Shown here: piece after piece, positions 38,044 through 50,969 of the stretch
Layout: every line of letters begins with the position of its first letter
Position numbering within the stretch: position 1 is the first letter of the stretch
Source: Polytrichum commune
Taxonomy: Eukaryota > Streptophyta > Polytrichopsida > Polytrichales > Polytrichaceae
DNA length: 64,000 bases
Direction: 5' to 3'
NCBI GenBank assembly: GCA_950295325.1
Contig: OX485807.1
Span: forward strand, 50,580,796 to 50,644,795
Notes under the pieces: model-generated
What the model was told of the DNA's origin: nothing
Databases searched by the model: none
The model's input: the letters and a program-made list of their open reading frames with translations, nothing else
Position numbers and translations under genes: made by a program

Positions 38044-39412
38044 TATGATTCAGCTCATATGGCTTTAACTACGTTGATTTGGGGTCTTTTGAGGCTAATT
38101 ATGGTGTCAAGTCGACTAAAAAAAAGTGACCCCCATGTTGCATATTTATTGTTTTAAGCTTTTATGTTGGATGAATGAGAGGTACGCTCATATGCAATAA
38201 TTTGCACTCCGTTAACTACATTGTTTCTAGTAAATGTTGGTGGCCACAATATCAACAAGGAAACAAACACTCAAAACACTTGAGATATACTCTAACCTCC
38301 CTAATTTCACACTTTTGGCAACTAAAATGCATGTGATATCAAGGAGGTATGTAGTGTTAATATGGATGCATGATAATAGGGAATCAATATGGAACAATAC
38401 AAAGTCAATATTGTAATAATGACAATAATGGCAATGATGACAACATGATGCGTGTGAGCGTGTGGTTTGAGTACTTTGGTGAGTAACTTTAATGGGAGGG
38501 TAATGTGACAACAATGAGGGAGATTTAAACTAAGAACATCCGTTCCCTAAGGTTTAAGGATATAATTGAGGAAGTGACATTAAGGAGGGTGATATTACAA
38601 AGGTTGGGGTTTATGAATGCATACCATGTTTCAAAAAGAGAGATACCGAGGAGGGTGGGTAGGGTCATCCTATTTCGAGGCATTACCCTTTTGCCTATTA
38701 GTTTTTCCGAGAAACTTTTTTCAAGATCATCTAGTAGTCACTCAATGTATCGAACTTCCCTATACAACAACCAAACAAGTAGCATTGTGTTTAAACAAAC
38801 ATTCTATTTGGTAGCATTTACTTCTTTTGCTCAACTGCCATATGGATTCTCTTTGGCTACCAAATGTAGAGTGTGGGAGTCTAGAGAGCTAAGCAATCGA
38901 ACTTTCGTAAGCGCATACAACCATCTTAGCCTTGTTCATGCAACATATACTATCCAAAGTTTGCCAAAACAAATGTATTGGCAACTATGTATCCTCCTAC
39001 TACCATATGTCAATGTTCTCTCTACTTGATACATAGACCACTTCAAAACACAACAACATATTTTTCTTCATCTTCTTAACATTGAAATAACCTCTACGAT
39101 TGCATGCTTGAGGGAACCGCCTCACTTGTTGTAAATCACAATTTTGGCCATAGCCCGGCCAAAGCGGCCAATTCTTAACTTTAGGTGGTTTTCATCTAGT
39201 GTTTGATAGTTAGACTTTCATCCATAGCAGGATCAAAATTCTATTGTCGTGATAAGTTGGTTATTGCATCTAACCACCATCTCCTTCCTCTTGACAATAA
39301 GGAGAAGGTCGGCCAAGGAAGGATCTTATTTTCATTTGTAGAATCAAACAAATTTCTTAGAAAGCGAGATCATTGAGACTCGTTGAATGAGATCAGATAG
39401 CTAGGCACATGG
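38044..39412. other. No recognised gene between the TIR element and the retrotransposon
   Basis: A 151-codon open frame (38574-39029, +) has no motif, signal or codon pattern that persuades me it is coding. The sequence right up to 39412 is the original left flank of the chromovirus insertion. Confidence 0.4.
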
Positions 39413-39417
39413 CCGAG

Positions 39418-39769
39418 TGTAACATACCTCATTAAACTGTTCATAAACAATGCACAAACATTTCTTGACAAGAGGCTCACCTCCCAACTTGGAGACACAC
39501 ACAAAACATAACATGTGTTCTCCTTCCCCTGATCCCTATCTATACATAGTATCCATAATATGTTTTTAGAAGACTCAAGTCTTTCTATAAATGGAATGAA
39601 GTCTCCTTATCTATATGTGTATATCACTTTTACTTCGCTTTACATAGATAAAAGTCATCCAACTGCTCGTCCCTGGACTTTCCATCCATTCACGCTTCTT
39701 CGTCTTTGACATTCATCCCTACAATTTATTTCTATCCTCAACAATGCATTTCCAAATTAGTCCATTGCA
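39418..39769 (-). repeat. 3' LTR of the chromovirus
   Basis: 352 bp, same length as the 5' LTR with no net indel. It begins TGCAATGGAC and ends GTATGTTACA on the minus strand, keeping the TG...CA ends. Confidence 0.9.
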
Positions 39770-39782
39770 CTCTTCCCCTCTC
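39770..39782 (-). other. Polypurine tract of the chromovirus
   Basis: GAGAGGGGAAGAG on the minus strand directly abuts the first base of the 3' LTR, as required for plus-strand priming. Confidence 0.85.
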
Positions 39783-39960
39783 AAATGCAGTCATTATCCG
39801 CAATGACAAAATTCAAGTAAGTTTTTTTGAACTCGTTTTCTATCTCCCATGATGCTTCATCCTTAGGATAGTCTTTCCATTCAACAAGAAATTTCCTGAA
39901 TGACCTATTCACGAGGTGTTGCAAATCAACTTGCAAATTTTTCTCATGTGCAGCCAACAT

Positions 39961-39977
39961 CCCCCCCCCCCCCCCCC
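39961..39977. repeat. 17-base homopolymer C run inside the chromovirus
   Basis: An uninterrupted C17 run (G17 on the element's sense strand) lies just before the chromodomain segment. It is probably a slippage product, and its length may be unreliable in the assembly. Confidence 0.8.
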
Positions 39978-42900
39978 GCCCATGAACTACTTGAGGTAAA
40001 TCTTGAAATACATGATTGGGATTGAACACATATGATCTTAACAAACTTACGTAGAATACATTATGAATTTTCTAGTCCTTAGGTTAATCTAATGCATACG
40101 CCACTTGACCAATTCTTTTAAAAATTTGAAATGGAACGCAAAATCTAAGAGACGATTTTTTTGACCTTTGACATATTGGATCTCTAACTAGAATTCTTGC
40201 ATCAATTCCATCCAACAATTTTGTCTACGATTTAGATTAGATTGATTGGTCAAATAATGTAATGATTGATGATCAGTCTCAATTTTAAATTTACTACGTA
40301 ATAGATAGCGATGCCAAACTTTTAATGCAAAAATTATCGCTAACAATTCTTTCTCATGAACCGGATAAACTCAACATTGCTTAGCTTTTTGGATTCATAT
40401 GCGATTACCCTGCCTTCTTGCATCAAGATAGCACCTATAGTCATATCACTAACATTTGTGCACAAGACTAACCCGCATTTCAAAGGATCCATGATCCTCA
40501 AGATTGGGGCTTCCGTCATAGCTTTCTTCAAAGCCTCAAAGCTTGCATGACAATCACTAGTTTAAGTGATTCTTTCAAATTTGTTTTTTAACAAATTAGT
40601 CATGATGGCTGCAATCTCGACCAAATCCCTTACATACTTTCTCATGTAAGTAGCCAACCCCAAAAAACATCTGACCTCAATCTCATCCTTTGACACGAGC
40701 CACCTAACCACAATCTCGATATTTTTAAGATCAATGGAGACACCTTCTTCAGACAACACATGTCCAATGTATTCAATTTAGGTAAGGAAAATTTGACACT
40801 TGCTTCTTTTAGCATACAATTTATGTCTTCTTAAAACATCAAACACCTTCTAAATGTGTCCCTTATGTTCCTCTTCATTTTTGGAAAACATTAATATGTC
40901 ATCTATGAAAACAAAAGTGAAGACATCCATATATTCTTTGAATATAGTATTCATGAGATTTATAAATGCCGCAAGCACATTGGTTAGTCCAAGAGGCATC
41001 AACAAATATTCATAGTGACCAAAACGACTACAAAAAGCCGTTTTTTCAATGTCACTATCTTTTATTCTAATTGAATTATACCCAGTTTTCTATTCAATTT
41101 TTGAAATCTTCTTAGCCCCACTCAATTGATCAATCAATTCAGAAAATATGGGCAATGGATATTAATTATTGATAATAAACTTATTTAGACCTCTATAATC
41201 CACGCATAGTTTCAAACTACCATCTTTTTCTTTTGAAATAATACGGAAGCACCCCATGCACATTTGTTAGGTCTAATGTATCCCTTCTTTAACAAATCTT
41301 TTAGTTTAGGTCCCAATTCAACATTCTCTTTAAAATAATGTCTATAGGGTACCTTGGCTATTGGTGTCACTCCAGGTACCAATTCAATAATATGATCTAC
41401 ATTTCTTTGAGGTGGCATCCATGGCAACTCATCAAGAAAAATATCATAATCTTTTGCAAGAAAATCCTCAACATTTGTTGGTGTTTTGCAAACTAATTCA
41501 AACTCATCTGGAATCTTATGAATATCAATTGCAAAGACTTATTGTTTCTTTTTCAAACACCTTTTCATGTGTATAGCAGAAAGTAAAGGTATTTTAGGGT
41601 AAAGCTCTCGTACCTTTCATTGTGAAAGGTTTGCCATCATAGAGTTTGCCATGAACCTCTCCATGTTTACAAGAAATCTATGCGTCCACATCATTGAGCC
41701 ATGACATTCCCAATATGACGTCATACTAACTTCCTATCCAAACTTCAAAATTTGCAATGGTTTGTGTTCCTTGCAATACCACAGGGACGTCCAACAATCG
41801 ACACTGAATTGGGTTTGATTCACCATTAGGTAAAAAAACCTTACAAGGTTGGGTTTTAGACATTGGCAGTCCTAACTTTGATGCAAACTTAGACGTCATC
41901 AAGTTATGGGTTGAACCTAAATCAATCAACATAGAAGTTGATTGATTACCAATGAACCCTTGAACATGTGGAACTCAAGGTTCGCTCGCTACCCATTCCT
42001 CACAAACAACAACCGACACACGAACTATTTCTTTGCTTTTCAACACTACTAGAGTTTCCACTTTCATTGCCAACGCTGCAAACTGCTTTGGCCGTGTTCC
42101 CGCCGGTCGCAAACAATCCTTAGCCAAATGTCATGGCTCATGACTGTTGTAGCACAACCCTTTCTTTTGGTGCTATTCTTGGTCTTTGTACTTGAGTTTG
42201 TTGCTTTGTCGGATGTGGCCTTGTCCCTCCGGACGTGAAACTTTTGGGACTTCCTTCCACATCCCGTTTTTTTTTTCCACTGCTATTATCCTTACAAGAG
42301 ACATCAAACGAAAACTTCTCTGGCTGGTTCAACATTCTTAGCCTCCAATGTTAAAGCCATACGATACGTTTTTCCAAGTAAATAAGGCTTCAAAGCTTTA
42401 ACATCACATTTGATTGAACTCTGAAGTCCGTAACAAAGAATGTTTGTTTGTCTTTGTCATATAAGTTTGGAAAATATTGAACCAACTCGTCGAACTTATC
42501 TTTGTACTCTCAAATTGACAATGCCCCCTCTCTCAAATCTTTCAACCGCTCTTTCATATTTTGGATATGATCACGTGGTAAAAAATATTCTAAAAATAAT
42601 TTCCTGAACTTAGACCATGTCTCCACATGACCCTTGTTGGCCTCCTCTCTATCAGCCTTAACATGAGCTCAACAAAAATTTGCTCATTCTCTCAACAAAA
42701 AAGAAATTGCCCTCACTTTATCTTTATCTAAAAGCTCTCCCTCGAACAAGTTTTCTACCGTTCCTAAAAATGATAGAATTGCCTTAGGTTTGAGATTAAC
42801 TCCACCATAGAAGATTGGTGATTGCACGCTCTTACGGATGTCGTGCAAAATATTATTTTTACCTATATCTTTCTTTCTCTTTTTATTCTCTTCATGTCCT

Positions 42901-43189
42901 TCCATTTCTTGTTTTGATGAAGAGGAAAAAGTTTTTGAGGAAAAAGAAGGAGATCTAGCTTTCCTTTTTTTTCCCAATAACATGACCGTTTCTCCATAGC
43001 CACAATGACTGCTTGGGAGATTGCATTGAGAATTGGTTTAGGCAATGGCTCAAGGTTGGGATCCCCGCCACTTTGGGTTTTCTCAAGCAGAGCACTACCA
43101 AATGAAACCATGATGCTCCGGAAAAAGAATCACAACACTATAAGAAAAACACGAGCACAACTTAACACAGTCTAATTCAACAAAACGAC

Positions 43190-43201
43190 GCTTTGATACC
43201 A
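43190..43201 (-). promoter_or_regulatory. Primer-binding site for initiator tRNA-Met
   Basis: TGGTATCAAAGC lies a few bases inside the 5' LTR on the minus strand. It differs by one base from the plant tRNAi-Met-complementary TGGTATCAGAGC used by many plant retrotransposons. Confidence 0.85.
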
Positions 43202-43205
43202 AATT

Positions 43206-43557
43206 TGTAACGTACTTCGTTAAACTGTTCATAAACAATAAACAAACATTTATTGACAAGAGGCTCACCTCCCAACCTGGAGCCACACACAAAACATAAC
43301 ATGTGTTTTCCTTACCCCGAGCCTTATTTATACATAGTATCCATAAGATACTTTTAAAAGACTCAAGTCGTTCTATAAATAGATTGAAGTCTCCTTATTT
43401 ATATGTGTATATCACTTTCACTCTACTTTACATAGATAAGAATCATCAAAGTGCTCGTCCCTCGACTTCCCATCCATTCACGATTCTTAGTCTTGGACAT
43501 TTATCCTTACGATTTATTTCCATCCTCAACAATACATTTCCAAATTAGTCCATTACA
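43206..43557 (-). repeat. 5' LTR of the chromovirus
   Basis: 352 bp, starting TGTAATGGACTAATTTGG and ending ACGTTACA on the minus strand. By hand count it differs from the 3' LTR at about 41 of 352 positions (about 88% identity), so the insertion is old. Confidence 0.9.
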
Positions 43558-43562
43558 CCGAG

Positions 43563-46500
43563 AAGGCAATAGATTGGGAACAACCGAGAAATTCGGACTC
43601 TTGAATGAATTAGATTGTGAAACTGAGAGTAAACATTATTCTTATGAGTAATCGTCTTGTGGCGTCTAGAGTGGATGTTTGATTGCAGGTGGTTGCAATT
43701 AAAAGTGAATGAGAGAATTGGCATGCGTGAGAGTAGTGGCTATATGCATGCGTTTGAGCAATCTAATTATTAAGAGCATGAATAGGTAGATTAAAAATTG
43801 CATAAAGAGTCAGAGTAAATGTAAAATAACAAGTTTTTGACAATAACATGGTGAGATAAGGCTTGTAGAGAAAGAAGCTAAGTTTGATTGAAGATATGAT
43901 TGAGGGTATGAACATGAGAAAGATAGCTTGAGAGCAATGAAATTGTGAGTAAATGGAAGATGACAATGAGATTGAGTGTAAGTGAACATAGTTGTTGGCC
44001 AAGGAACATAAGGAATGAGAGACAATGTTAGTAAGAAGATATAGAGAACTTGATCAAGGCCGTGGTTAAGAATGAGAATTCAAAGTGTAATGTTTTGATA
44101 AGTTATTGTAGGTTGGTGAGAAGATGAAAGGTTGTGAGAGTTAAAGTTAAACATGTGTGTATGTGTGTTATTGAGGTAGTAGCCTTTGAGAGGTAATGTG
44201 AGCGGGTTGAACCGCCGAAGAGTAGTGATCATTGGAGCATGAGAGAGGCAATAGTCACAAAAATGAGAGATTATTCCAAACTTAGAGTAATTTAAACAAG
44301 TCTCTTCATAATGCAATTAAGTGAGGGATTAAGTTCGACAAATAGATAATGAGGGATGATAATCGCAACCCAAGAAAGAGGGAGGGAGTAAAAGTCGATG
44401 GCTTGTGAAAACCTATGAAAGGCAATATAATGGAGATTAATTGCCAGGTGACGGGCGATAGCATTAGGCAATGCATAAGAGTGAAGTCCCTATTTAAGGC
44501 TAGAGAATCATTGAAGTAGAGTGAAGGACAATGACCTTAGGAAGATAGAGTAATGGCATGACCGAAGTTAGGTCAAGTTTACCTCATTGGAGTAAGTTTC
44601 TATCCAATAAAAATTATTTGAGCATCTAAGATAGATCAAAGCATATGATGAAGGTTATAGCCTATTTTGTTGATGTGTTGTTAATGCATTAACCTATATG
44701 GATGATTCTTGAGACAAGTTGCCAAGTCCACCAAAGACGAAGGTTGTGATTATAGTTGTAAAGATTTGCATTATGGTTGTGAGTTGACTAAGAGAACTTA
44801 ATTTTGAGATTATTCCAAACACAATTCATGATAATTAAAGACTATGCGGTTACTCAAAAAACATTACCTTGGACAATGTCCTAATTACGAGCCATGATAG
44901 GAATCCACACACATAAGACATAATTTAATCCAATGTGATGTTAATCCTTATAGACACTAGCTCAGTCGTCCATGATACCTTGTATTTTGGGTTGTTTTCC
45001 TTGGGTTAGTTTAAGTGATAGGCAAAACCTAACTACACATGTGCTCGTACAACCAACACCCAAAATATGAGATTGGACATGTATACCAAGCGCCCACAAA
45101 ATTATTCCACTTGTTATTGAGGTCACACGTATACATACATGGAGTTCTATTATAAGAGAGTGAAAGATAATAAATTATCTCCATGTGTCAATCTTTGTAT
45201 TACAATCCTACAATGGTAGTAAACTCTCTACACCTTTGAAGACTCCATCACTCGTGTAGTATAGACTCCAATTGTAGCATGTACTTTGTTTCAACAACTA
45301 TTTGGATGCATCTTATCATGTGCGTGGATTTACTCTATGAATTTCTCTAATGTAAATGTAAATGGCATGCCCTAACCCTAAATTTTTAAACTTACCCTTT
45401 TGTTACCCGAGACTCTTCCTTCTTACATGTGTAGGTGGCGGCATGGCAACCTATCATGTGCAAGTATGGGCCCTTGCCTTTATCACGTAAGGCCTTCCCG
45501 TCACACTGCACTAGACCATGGGTAATTATTCCTCTTATAAATAATTGAGGAATTTTATCTTTCATGCTCTTGAAAGCATGGTATTATATAAACTTCTTGG
45601 TTGGTCCACGTATATGAATATTCATATATCTAGTACACACACACATGTGTTGGCGTGAATGAGGGACACTTCACCTTGATCATACTATGAGTTCATATGT
45701 GAACCCATAGTTCAACCCATAATATATAACATCAAGGGTCTATGTTGTGGGCTATAGTGATTTTATTGAAAGGAGAGTAATGTGCTTAAGAGATGTCCAA
45801 CAAAAAAAAGATCCAACTCAAATGCATCCTATTGGATGATTTTGAATCTAAGATTTTAGTATTTAATTTATTCTCAATAAGAGATTTCATCAAAATTAAG
45901 GAGTATCATTGTGCCAACAATCCATTTGTTAGGTGTTGTTTGTAAAAATAAATAAAAACTAGTGAATTGTGGAGAGATTAATGCAAAAACAATCCCCTCA
46001 AGTGTAAGGTTTTGTACAATTTGCATGCATGATAGTGTATATTGTGGACAATACTATAGTGCAATGATAGGTAGGTAAGTTTGTGAGCCGAAATTTTGGC
46101 CAATTAGTTTAACTATGGGCAGATAGTTAAGCTCATATGAGACTTCATTCGAGTAGATGAAAATAGTTGAACTATAGGCTAGGAGGGTAGTGATAGTCGT
46201 GAGCATAGGGCGCCCATAGTTGGTAACAACAACTATCGTCTCAGCCAAGCCAAAGGGGTTGGTAGCGGGGAGGAGAGTAGACATTCACCGAACATTGTTG
46301 AGCGTAGAGTAAAACGTATAGGCTTGTCTCCCTCATCACAAAGTTGTGTGAGGTCCATTGTTAAACTATCTTATGAGTAAATTCAATCAATTGTTCAGCC
46401 GAGTGTGACTATAGTGAAAGTAAAAACTATAGGCTGATGGGAGTAAAATTTGATAAGTTAATTTAATGATGAGAACCCAGTCAATTGTATGTGATGAGAA

Positions 46501-48330
46501 ATTAATTGTGATCAGTTGATTAACGGTGGAATTGAGAAGTTAAGAGGGATTATATGAATCTAAGTTAGGAGTAACTTTGGATTATCAAAGAGATTTAGAC
46601 ATAAGTTATCCTAGACTTAAAGGAGAGTTTTAAATTGATACATAGTCTAGAATATTTGATATTCGAGTATAAGTGCATATTAATGAGGTCAACTATTGTC
46701 TTTTGTGTTACCCTAGTTGTTGTTGATGGAGGTTGTGCAGGGCAATCAAAACTATAGCTTGACCCTGATAATCCTTGTTAGTTGCATAAGTTGTGAGTAA
46801 TAATTAAATCTTGGAATTAAGGAATAAACAATATGTTTTGTATTGGAACTAACATTCATCGATTAATGAAGAAAATGTTGTGATTTGAAGATGCATTGGC
46901 CAATGGTTACCAAAGACAATTGTGATACTCAAAGATTATTGTTCTCAAAAGACTATTGTTATACAATCTCATGACGAGATGGATACTTACCGTGATTGAC
47001 ACACATACCCCACTAAATGAGGAAGAGTGAGAGGAAACCTTGAGAGAAAGGAGAGTAAAAGATGGATAAGTGATGTTTCAGAGTGAAGATAGTAACCTTG
47101 TTGTCTAATTAATGAACTATAATGTGACAAATGCATGTAATAAACACTAGTAAAGCCTTCCTTGACAGTATGTACCTTGGGTTTTGGTTATTTGAGTCAT
47201 AGCAAAAACCTAACTACAAAGTCATAGTATAAATATGCCAATATTTTTTTACCATAAATAACATAGTACAATGTTTACGGTATTTAGTGTCACGTACACA
47301 ATCTGTGAAGGGCCTAAACCAAATGCCTAGAGGTCTCAGAGTGCCACATTCACTTATTACCAATATAAAAATATTTATCAATTCAATAAACTGTATAAAT
47401 GAAAATTTATTCAGATTATGACATTTAGCATAACAAATTGGGATACATTAAATGATAGTTATGCATTCTAGTATGCAATGGGAAGATATTATTGAGCATA
47501 CTAATGGCAAGTGCCATATGTTTATAATTTAATATATGCAAGAGGAATATATTCTCAAGCATACTAAGTTCAAGTGTCATTTTATGTACACTTAAGTCAA
47601 CTTGTGGAACTTTTATACATAGCCATACACCTCATAACACTATCAACATACTCATGCCAAGATAATAGTAAGCTCAATTGAATACCAAGTGTCATGAGGT
47701 GGCTCTAATGGTGAAGTTGATTGTTATTGTAACCTATAATATGTCTCAAAATAGGGTAAGTGACACTAATATGCATGTGACACTAAATGCCATAAGCAAT
47801 AGAGTTGCATGTATTTCATATTTGTTGTTAATTGTTTTCTAGTTGTATGTCATTTCCACATAAGAAACTATACACTTACAAACACTGACCACAAAGTAAT
47901 ACCATCTTGCCATGGATACTACAATGTTCATGTCTAACAACAAAATGCACATGCCTTGCAAGACTACACCCATACATTATATATATTCAAAGTGTACCAC
48001 ATGAACAACCTAGATCATATACACCAACTCCCCACCTAGCCATCCAAATGATATAACTCACATTCACACATGACATATACACATACCAAGCCATTGAGAC
48101 TTAAAGAGATAAAAACAACCCTCTCATATAAGCAATCAAAACACAATAGCAAGTCAACCCTCTTATAATCATTATTGTTGCAATATGAGATTCTATTCAC
48201 ACAAGAAAGCTTTGAAGTACTAGAAAGCTTACACATCCCCCCCCCCCCAAACATCATCAAGAAATCAATAAAAGTCATTCACTATATTGCAATAAAATAC
48301 CTCACCGTGCCCTGTATTCAATAAAAGGAA
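43563..48330. other. Long stretch without recognisable genes
   Basis: The first ~1 kb is purine-rich (GAGAGTA-like words). The rest is AT-rich with no convincing open frame. A possible pair of TTTAGTGTCAC ends lies at about 47280 and, inverted, at about 47795. A C12 run lies at 48237-48248. Confidence 0.45.
47280..47798. mobile_element. Possible ~520-bp element with TTTAGTGTCAC ends
   Basis: GGTATTTAGTGTCACGTAC at the left is mirrored by GTGACACTAAATGCC at the right. The ends match the MITE family of this window, but the interior was not aligned to another copy. Confidence 0.45.
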
Positions 48331-48700
48331 ACTACATTGAATATGATATTTAGTGTCATATAGTATTTTATGTCACTATGGTAACTTTTTGGATGACACC
48401 TCTAATGAATAAGTGAACAAATACTGCCATGGATGATGGATGAGATCATCCATCGGTAAACCACTGCCTTCTCTTGTCAGCAACTTGTGATGAAATATTG
48501 TCATGGATGAATGAAAGTTGGATGAAAAATCACTTGGTAAGTGATAGCAATTGCAACACTGTAAATCTATAATCCCCCAAAAAATATACAAGGAATGTTG
48601 GGTTAACATTTAGTGTTGATGACACTATACCACGGTTTACATTTAGTATTGAGCAAGACAATTATAATTGGTGACACTAAATATCATATTTAGTGTAGGT
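48331..48700. mobile_element. ~370-bp MITE, TTTAGTGTCA family, copy A
   Basis: The left end ACTACATTGAATATGATATT leads into TAGTGTCA. The right end is its near-perfect inverse (TGACACTAAATATCATATTT, then AGTGTAGGT). The inverted repeat is about 28 bp. The interior aligns throughout with copy B at 50590-50969, sharing GAATAAGTGAACAAAT, AACTTGTGATGAAATATTG and TCTATAATCCC. No coding capacity. Confidence 0.8.
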
Positions 48701-48999
48701 AACTAGCACAAGAACCCATACAAATACCCACATAAGAACCACACTCCGTAGAAAATATCTAACTATTAAAAGTGAGCCCACCTACGGCAAGGATTGGCAG
48801 TGTACCCTACTAATGTGACAAAGGGACTCTTGAACAAAGTAGGACCAATGGGCTCAAAGTCACATCGGTGGTAACAGTGATGTTTCTTTTCTCTTTTCTC
48901 TTTGCTCCCCCGCCCTTCTCCTTCCTTTTTCTTTGCTTTGGTTGGCCTCCTTTTCTTTTTGTCCTCCTCCACAACACCTCTATAAGTTATTTAGGTTCT

Positions 49000-49850
49000 G
49001 ATTTTCTTTGTTTTTGGTCTAATAGATGTATTGACTACATTGATTATTTTAATTAGTGCGTGTTATTATTTGGAGTTACGCAGTGTTATTACTACTTAAT
49101 GAGAATGTAATGTTCTACAAAGCAAAGTCATTTATGATTTATAATGTCCGAACAACTTATTGAACTATCATTAGTAGAAATTGAACTCTTGAATAAGACG
49201 TTATTGCTTTGCATAACTATGAATAGTAGCACGCACTAATGAGGATTATCAATGTAGTAATTTTGCGTGTATTTTATATTGTTTTTTTGTTTTTTTGGTG
49301 GTATGCCTTGATTTTTCTAAGTAACCATGTTAGAACATCATAGCCATGGTTTTGGAACTTACTAAGCGGAGCCTCAATGAACACAACATATCAAGGAAAC
49401 GATCAAGGAAGGCATATGAGAGAGAGAGAGAGAGAGAGACGATATCTCCATTCAAAGAATCCAACATGCTGCAACAGTACTTCCCAAAGCCTTACAAACT
49501 CCTACAAAACACTTCTAAGCATGTGTATACAAATCTCGCAATCGAACTTGAACATATCACCAATGACATAGCTATGTCTCACGCACTTGTGAGCGCCAAG
49601 CTCTATGTATACATGTATTGATGCTTGCATTTTGAGTCTCTACATGTTGAAGGTGGTGAGCCGCCGGAACTCGGTGGGATCCTAGCTAAAAATGATCTCG
49701 CTACAGGTGAATCCATCTGTCTGCATTCTACTTACACTACTCTGCAATAGTAATCTAGACAATGTGCAAGCCTTGATGTATGTCAAAAGCACCAAGGTTA
49801 ATCCAATGCTGCTCGGATTGGACTGCCTTCGACTGCGCGCATGATCTTGC
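49000..49850. other. Downstream flank of the 50-kb gene; no separate gene seen
   Basis: A (GA)n run at about 49417-49439 lies within a 91-codon open frame that I regard as chance. The region may hold the 3' untranslated part of the minus-strand gene to its right. Confidence 0.35.
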
Positions 49851-50346
49851 TTAATACATTCCGAGAGCCAACCATCTCTTCACGTCTGTATCCTCTTCTT
49901 GAAGCCGAGACAACCGATCTGTGCGTTTCCTCTCGTTCTCCTTCATCGCTCGCTGCAACCACACATTCTCCCTCTGCTCGTTTTTCAAGCTCATTTTCAC
50001 TTTTTGGAACTCTTCCGCCGTCTAGTAACTCTCAATTGCACAACGGAAAAATGTAGTCGGCACATACAGTACATACACGATGAAGCTCTGAACCCAAACA
50101 CAGACTACATATACAACTACGAATAATACTACCTAGCTCAGAAACGAATCTGTCAAAGAACAGAGCAGGAATCATGAAAAACCATCCCAGAAACAGCGCT
50201 CTCCACGACGCCGCAGCAGACCGCAACCCCTCCACCGCAAGAAGCCGGAAGTTTCCAAATCCGTCGGCTTCCCCGTATCGCAACCCTCGCAGGCCAACAA
50301 TCTGGCACTGTTCCGCATCCCTGCTGGCATCCACGTCACATGCCAC
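49851..50346 (-). CDS. Probable small gene with one membrane segment, function unknown
   Basis: A GC-rich island in AT-rich surroundings holds a likely first exon (50346-50133, 71 codons). It has GFGNFRLLAVEGLRSAAASW followed by a hydrophobic helix (ALFLGWFFMIPALFF) and DRFVSEL. A good donor, CTAG|GTAGTA, follows. A second open segment (about 50021-49851) encodes a charged, helical tail, EQRENVWLQRAMKENERKRT then DVKRWLALGMY and stop. The simplest splice (donor 50132, acceptor ending at 50022) joins exon 1 to a different frame of exon 2, which is also open, so the exact join is unresolved. I do not recognise the family. A small single-pass membrane protein with a helical tail is the best description. 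Confidence 0.45.
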
Positions 50347-50589
50347 GTCGACTACCTGCCACCGTGGATAACCAGTAGAAGGTTTCCAGGGCCCTCAGGG
50401 CCCAACCAGAATTCGAGGCCTGTAAATTTATCCAGCGTGGCCGGCCCAGCCCAACACATTACTTTTAATGGGGGAAAAAGGAAGGGAGGAGGCAAGTCAA
50501 AATACGCTTAGTGTTATTAGGGCCACTTCACACATGAGACTTTTTTTACTAACCAACTAAATTATATCATATTCTTCAGTGTGCATACT

Positions 50590-50969
50590 AACTACATTAA
50601 ATGTGATATTCAGTGTCATATGGTATTCATGTCACTATGGTGAGTTTTTGGATAACATTTCTTATGAATAAGTGAACAAATGTTGTCATGGATGATGAAT
50701 GAGTTCATCCATTGGCCAAAATGCTACCTTTTCTTGTCAACAACTTGTGATGAAATATTGTCATGGATGATTGAAATTTGGATTAAAATTTATTTGGTAA
50801 GTGGCAATAATTTCAACATTGGCAATCTATAATCCCAAAAAAAATTTACTAGGAATGACAAATAAAGTTGGGTAAACGTTGAGTGTTGGTGACACTACAC
50901 TCCAATTTACAATTAGTATTGAGCAAAACAATAAGAAATGGTGACACTAAATATCATATTTAGTGTACT
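50590..50969. mobile_element. ~380-bp MITE, TTTAGTGTCA family, copy B
   Basis: Same orientation and same internal landmarks as copy A, with scattered substitutions and a small insertion near the right end. Terminal inverted repeat of about 28 bp. It lies just upstream of the small gene at 50 kb. Confidence 0.8.

Larger units (their letters stand above)
39418..43557 (-). mobile_element. Ty3/gypsy chromovirus, inactive, integrase core deleted
   Basis: A 4,140-bp LTR retrotransposon on the minus strand, flanked by the 5-bp duplication CCGAG (39413-39417 and 43558-43562). Reading 5' to 3': the LTR is at 43557-43206 and the primer site at 43201-43190. Gag fragments run 43111-42000, with a ruined zinc knuckle near 42150 (CYN-S instead of CYN-C and a stop in HEPGH). 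Protease is at 41932-41726 (active site DLGST instead of D-S/T-G). Reverse transcriptase is at 41427-40560, with FVFIDDIL intact at about 40920, then RNase H (40531-40190). The integrase C-terminal GPY-like part (LKRIGQVAYALDLP, then IHNVFYVSLLRSYV) and a chromodomain (FLVEWKDYPKDEASWE, 39950-39800) follow. The integrase zinc and catalytic domains are missing. The polypurine tract and 3' LTR end the element. Many stops and frameshifts. Confidence 0.93.

Noticed and set aside
38574..39029. 151-codon open frame on the plus strand
   Set aside because: No motif, signal peptide or domain I recognise. It lies between mobile elements and its composition is like the surrounding non-coding DNA.
43563..44560. 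Purine-rich stretch with GAGAGTA words considered as a second retrotransposon
   Set aside because: No LTR pair, primer site or protein fragment could be found.
49346..49621. 91-codon open frame containing a run of Arg-Glu
   Set aside because: The charged run is a translated GA microsatellite; no domain is present.
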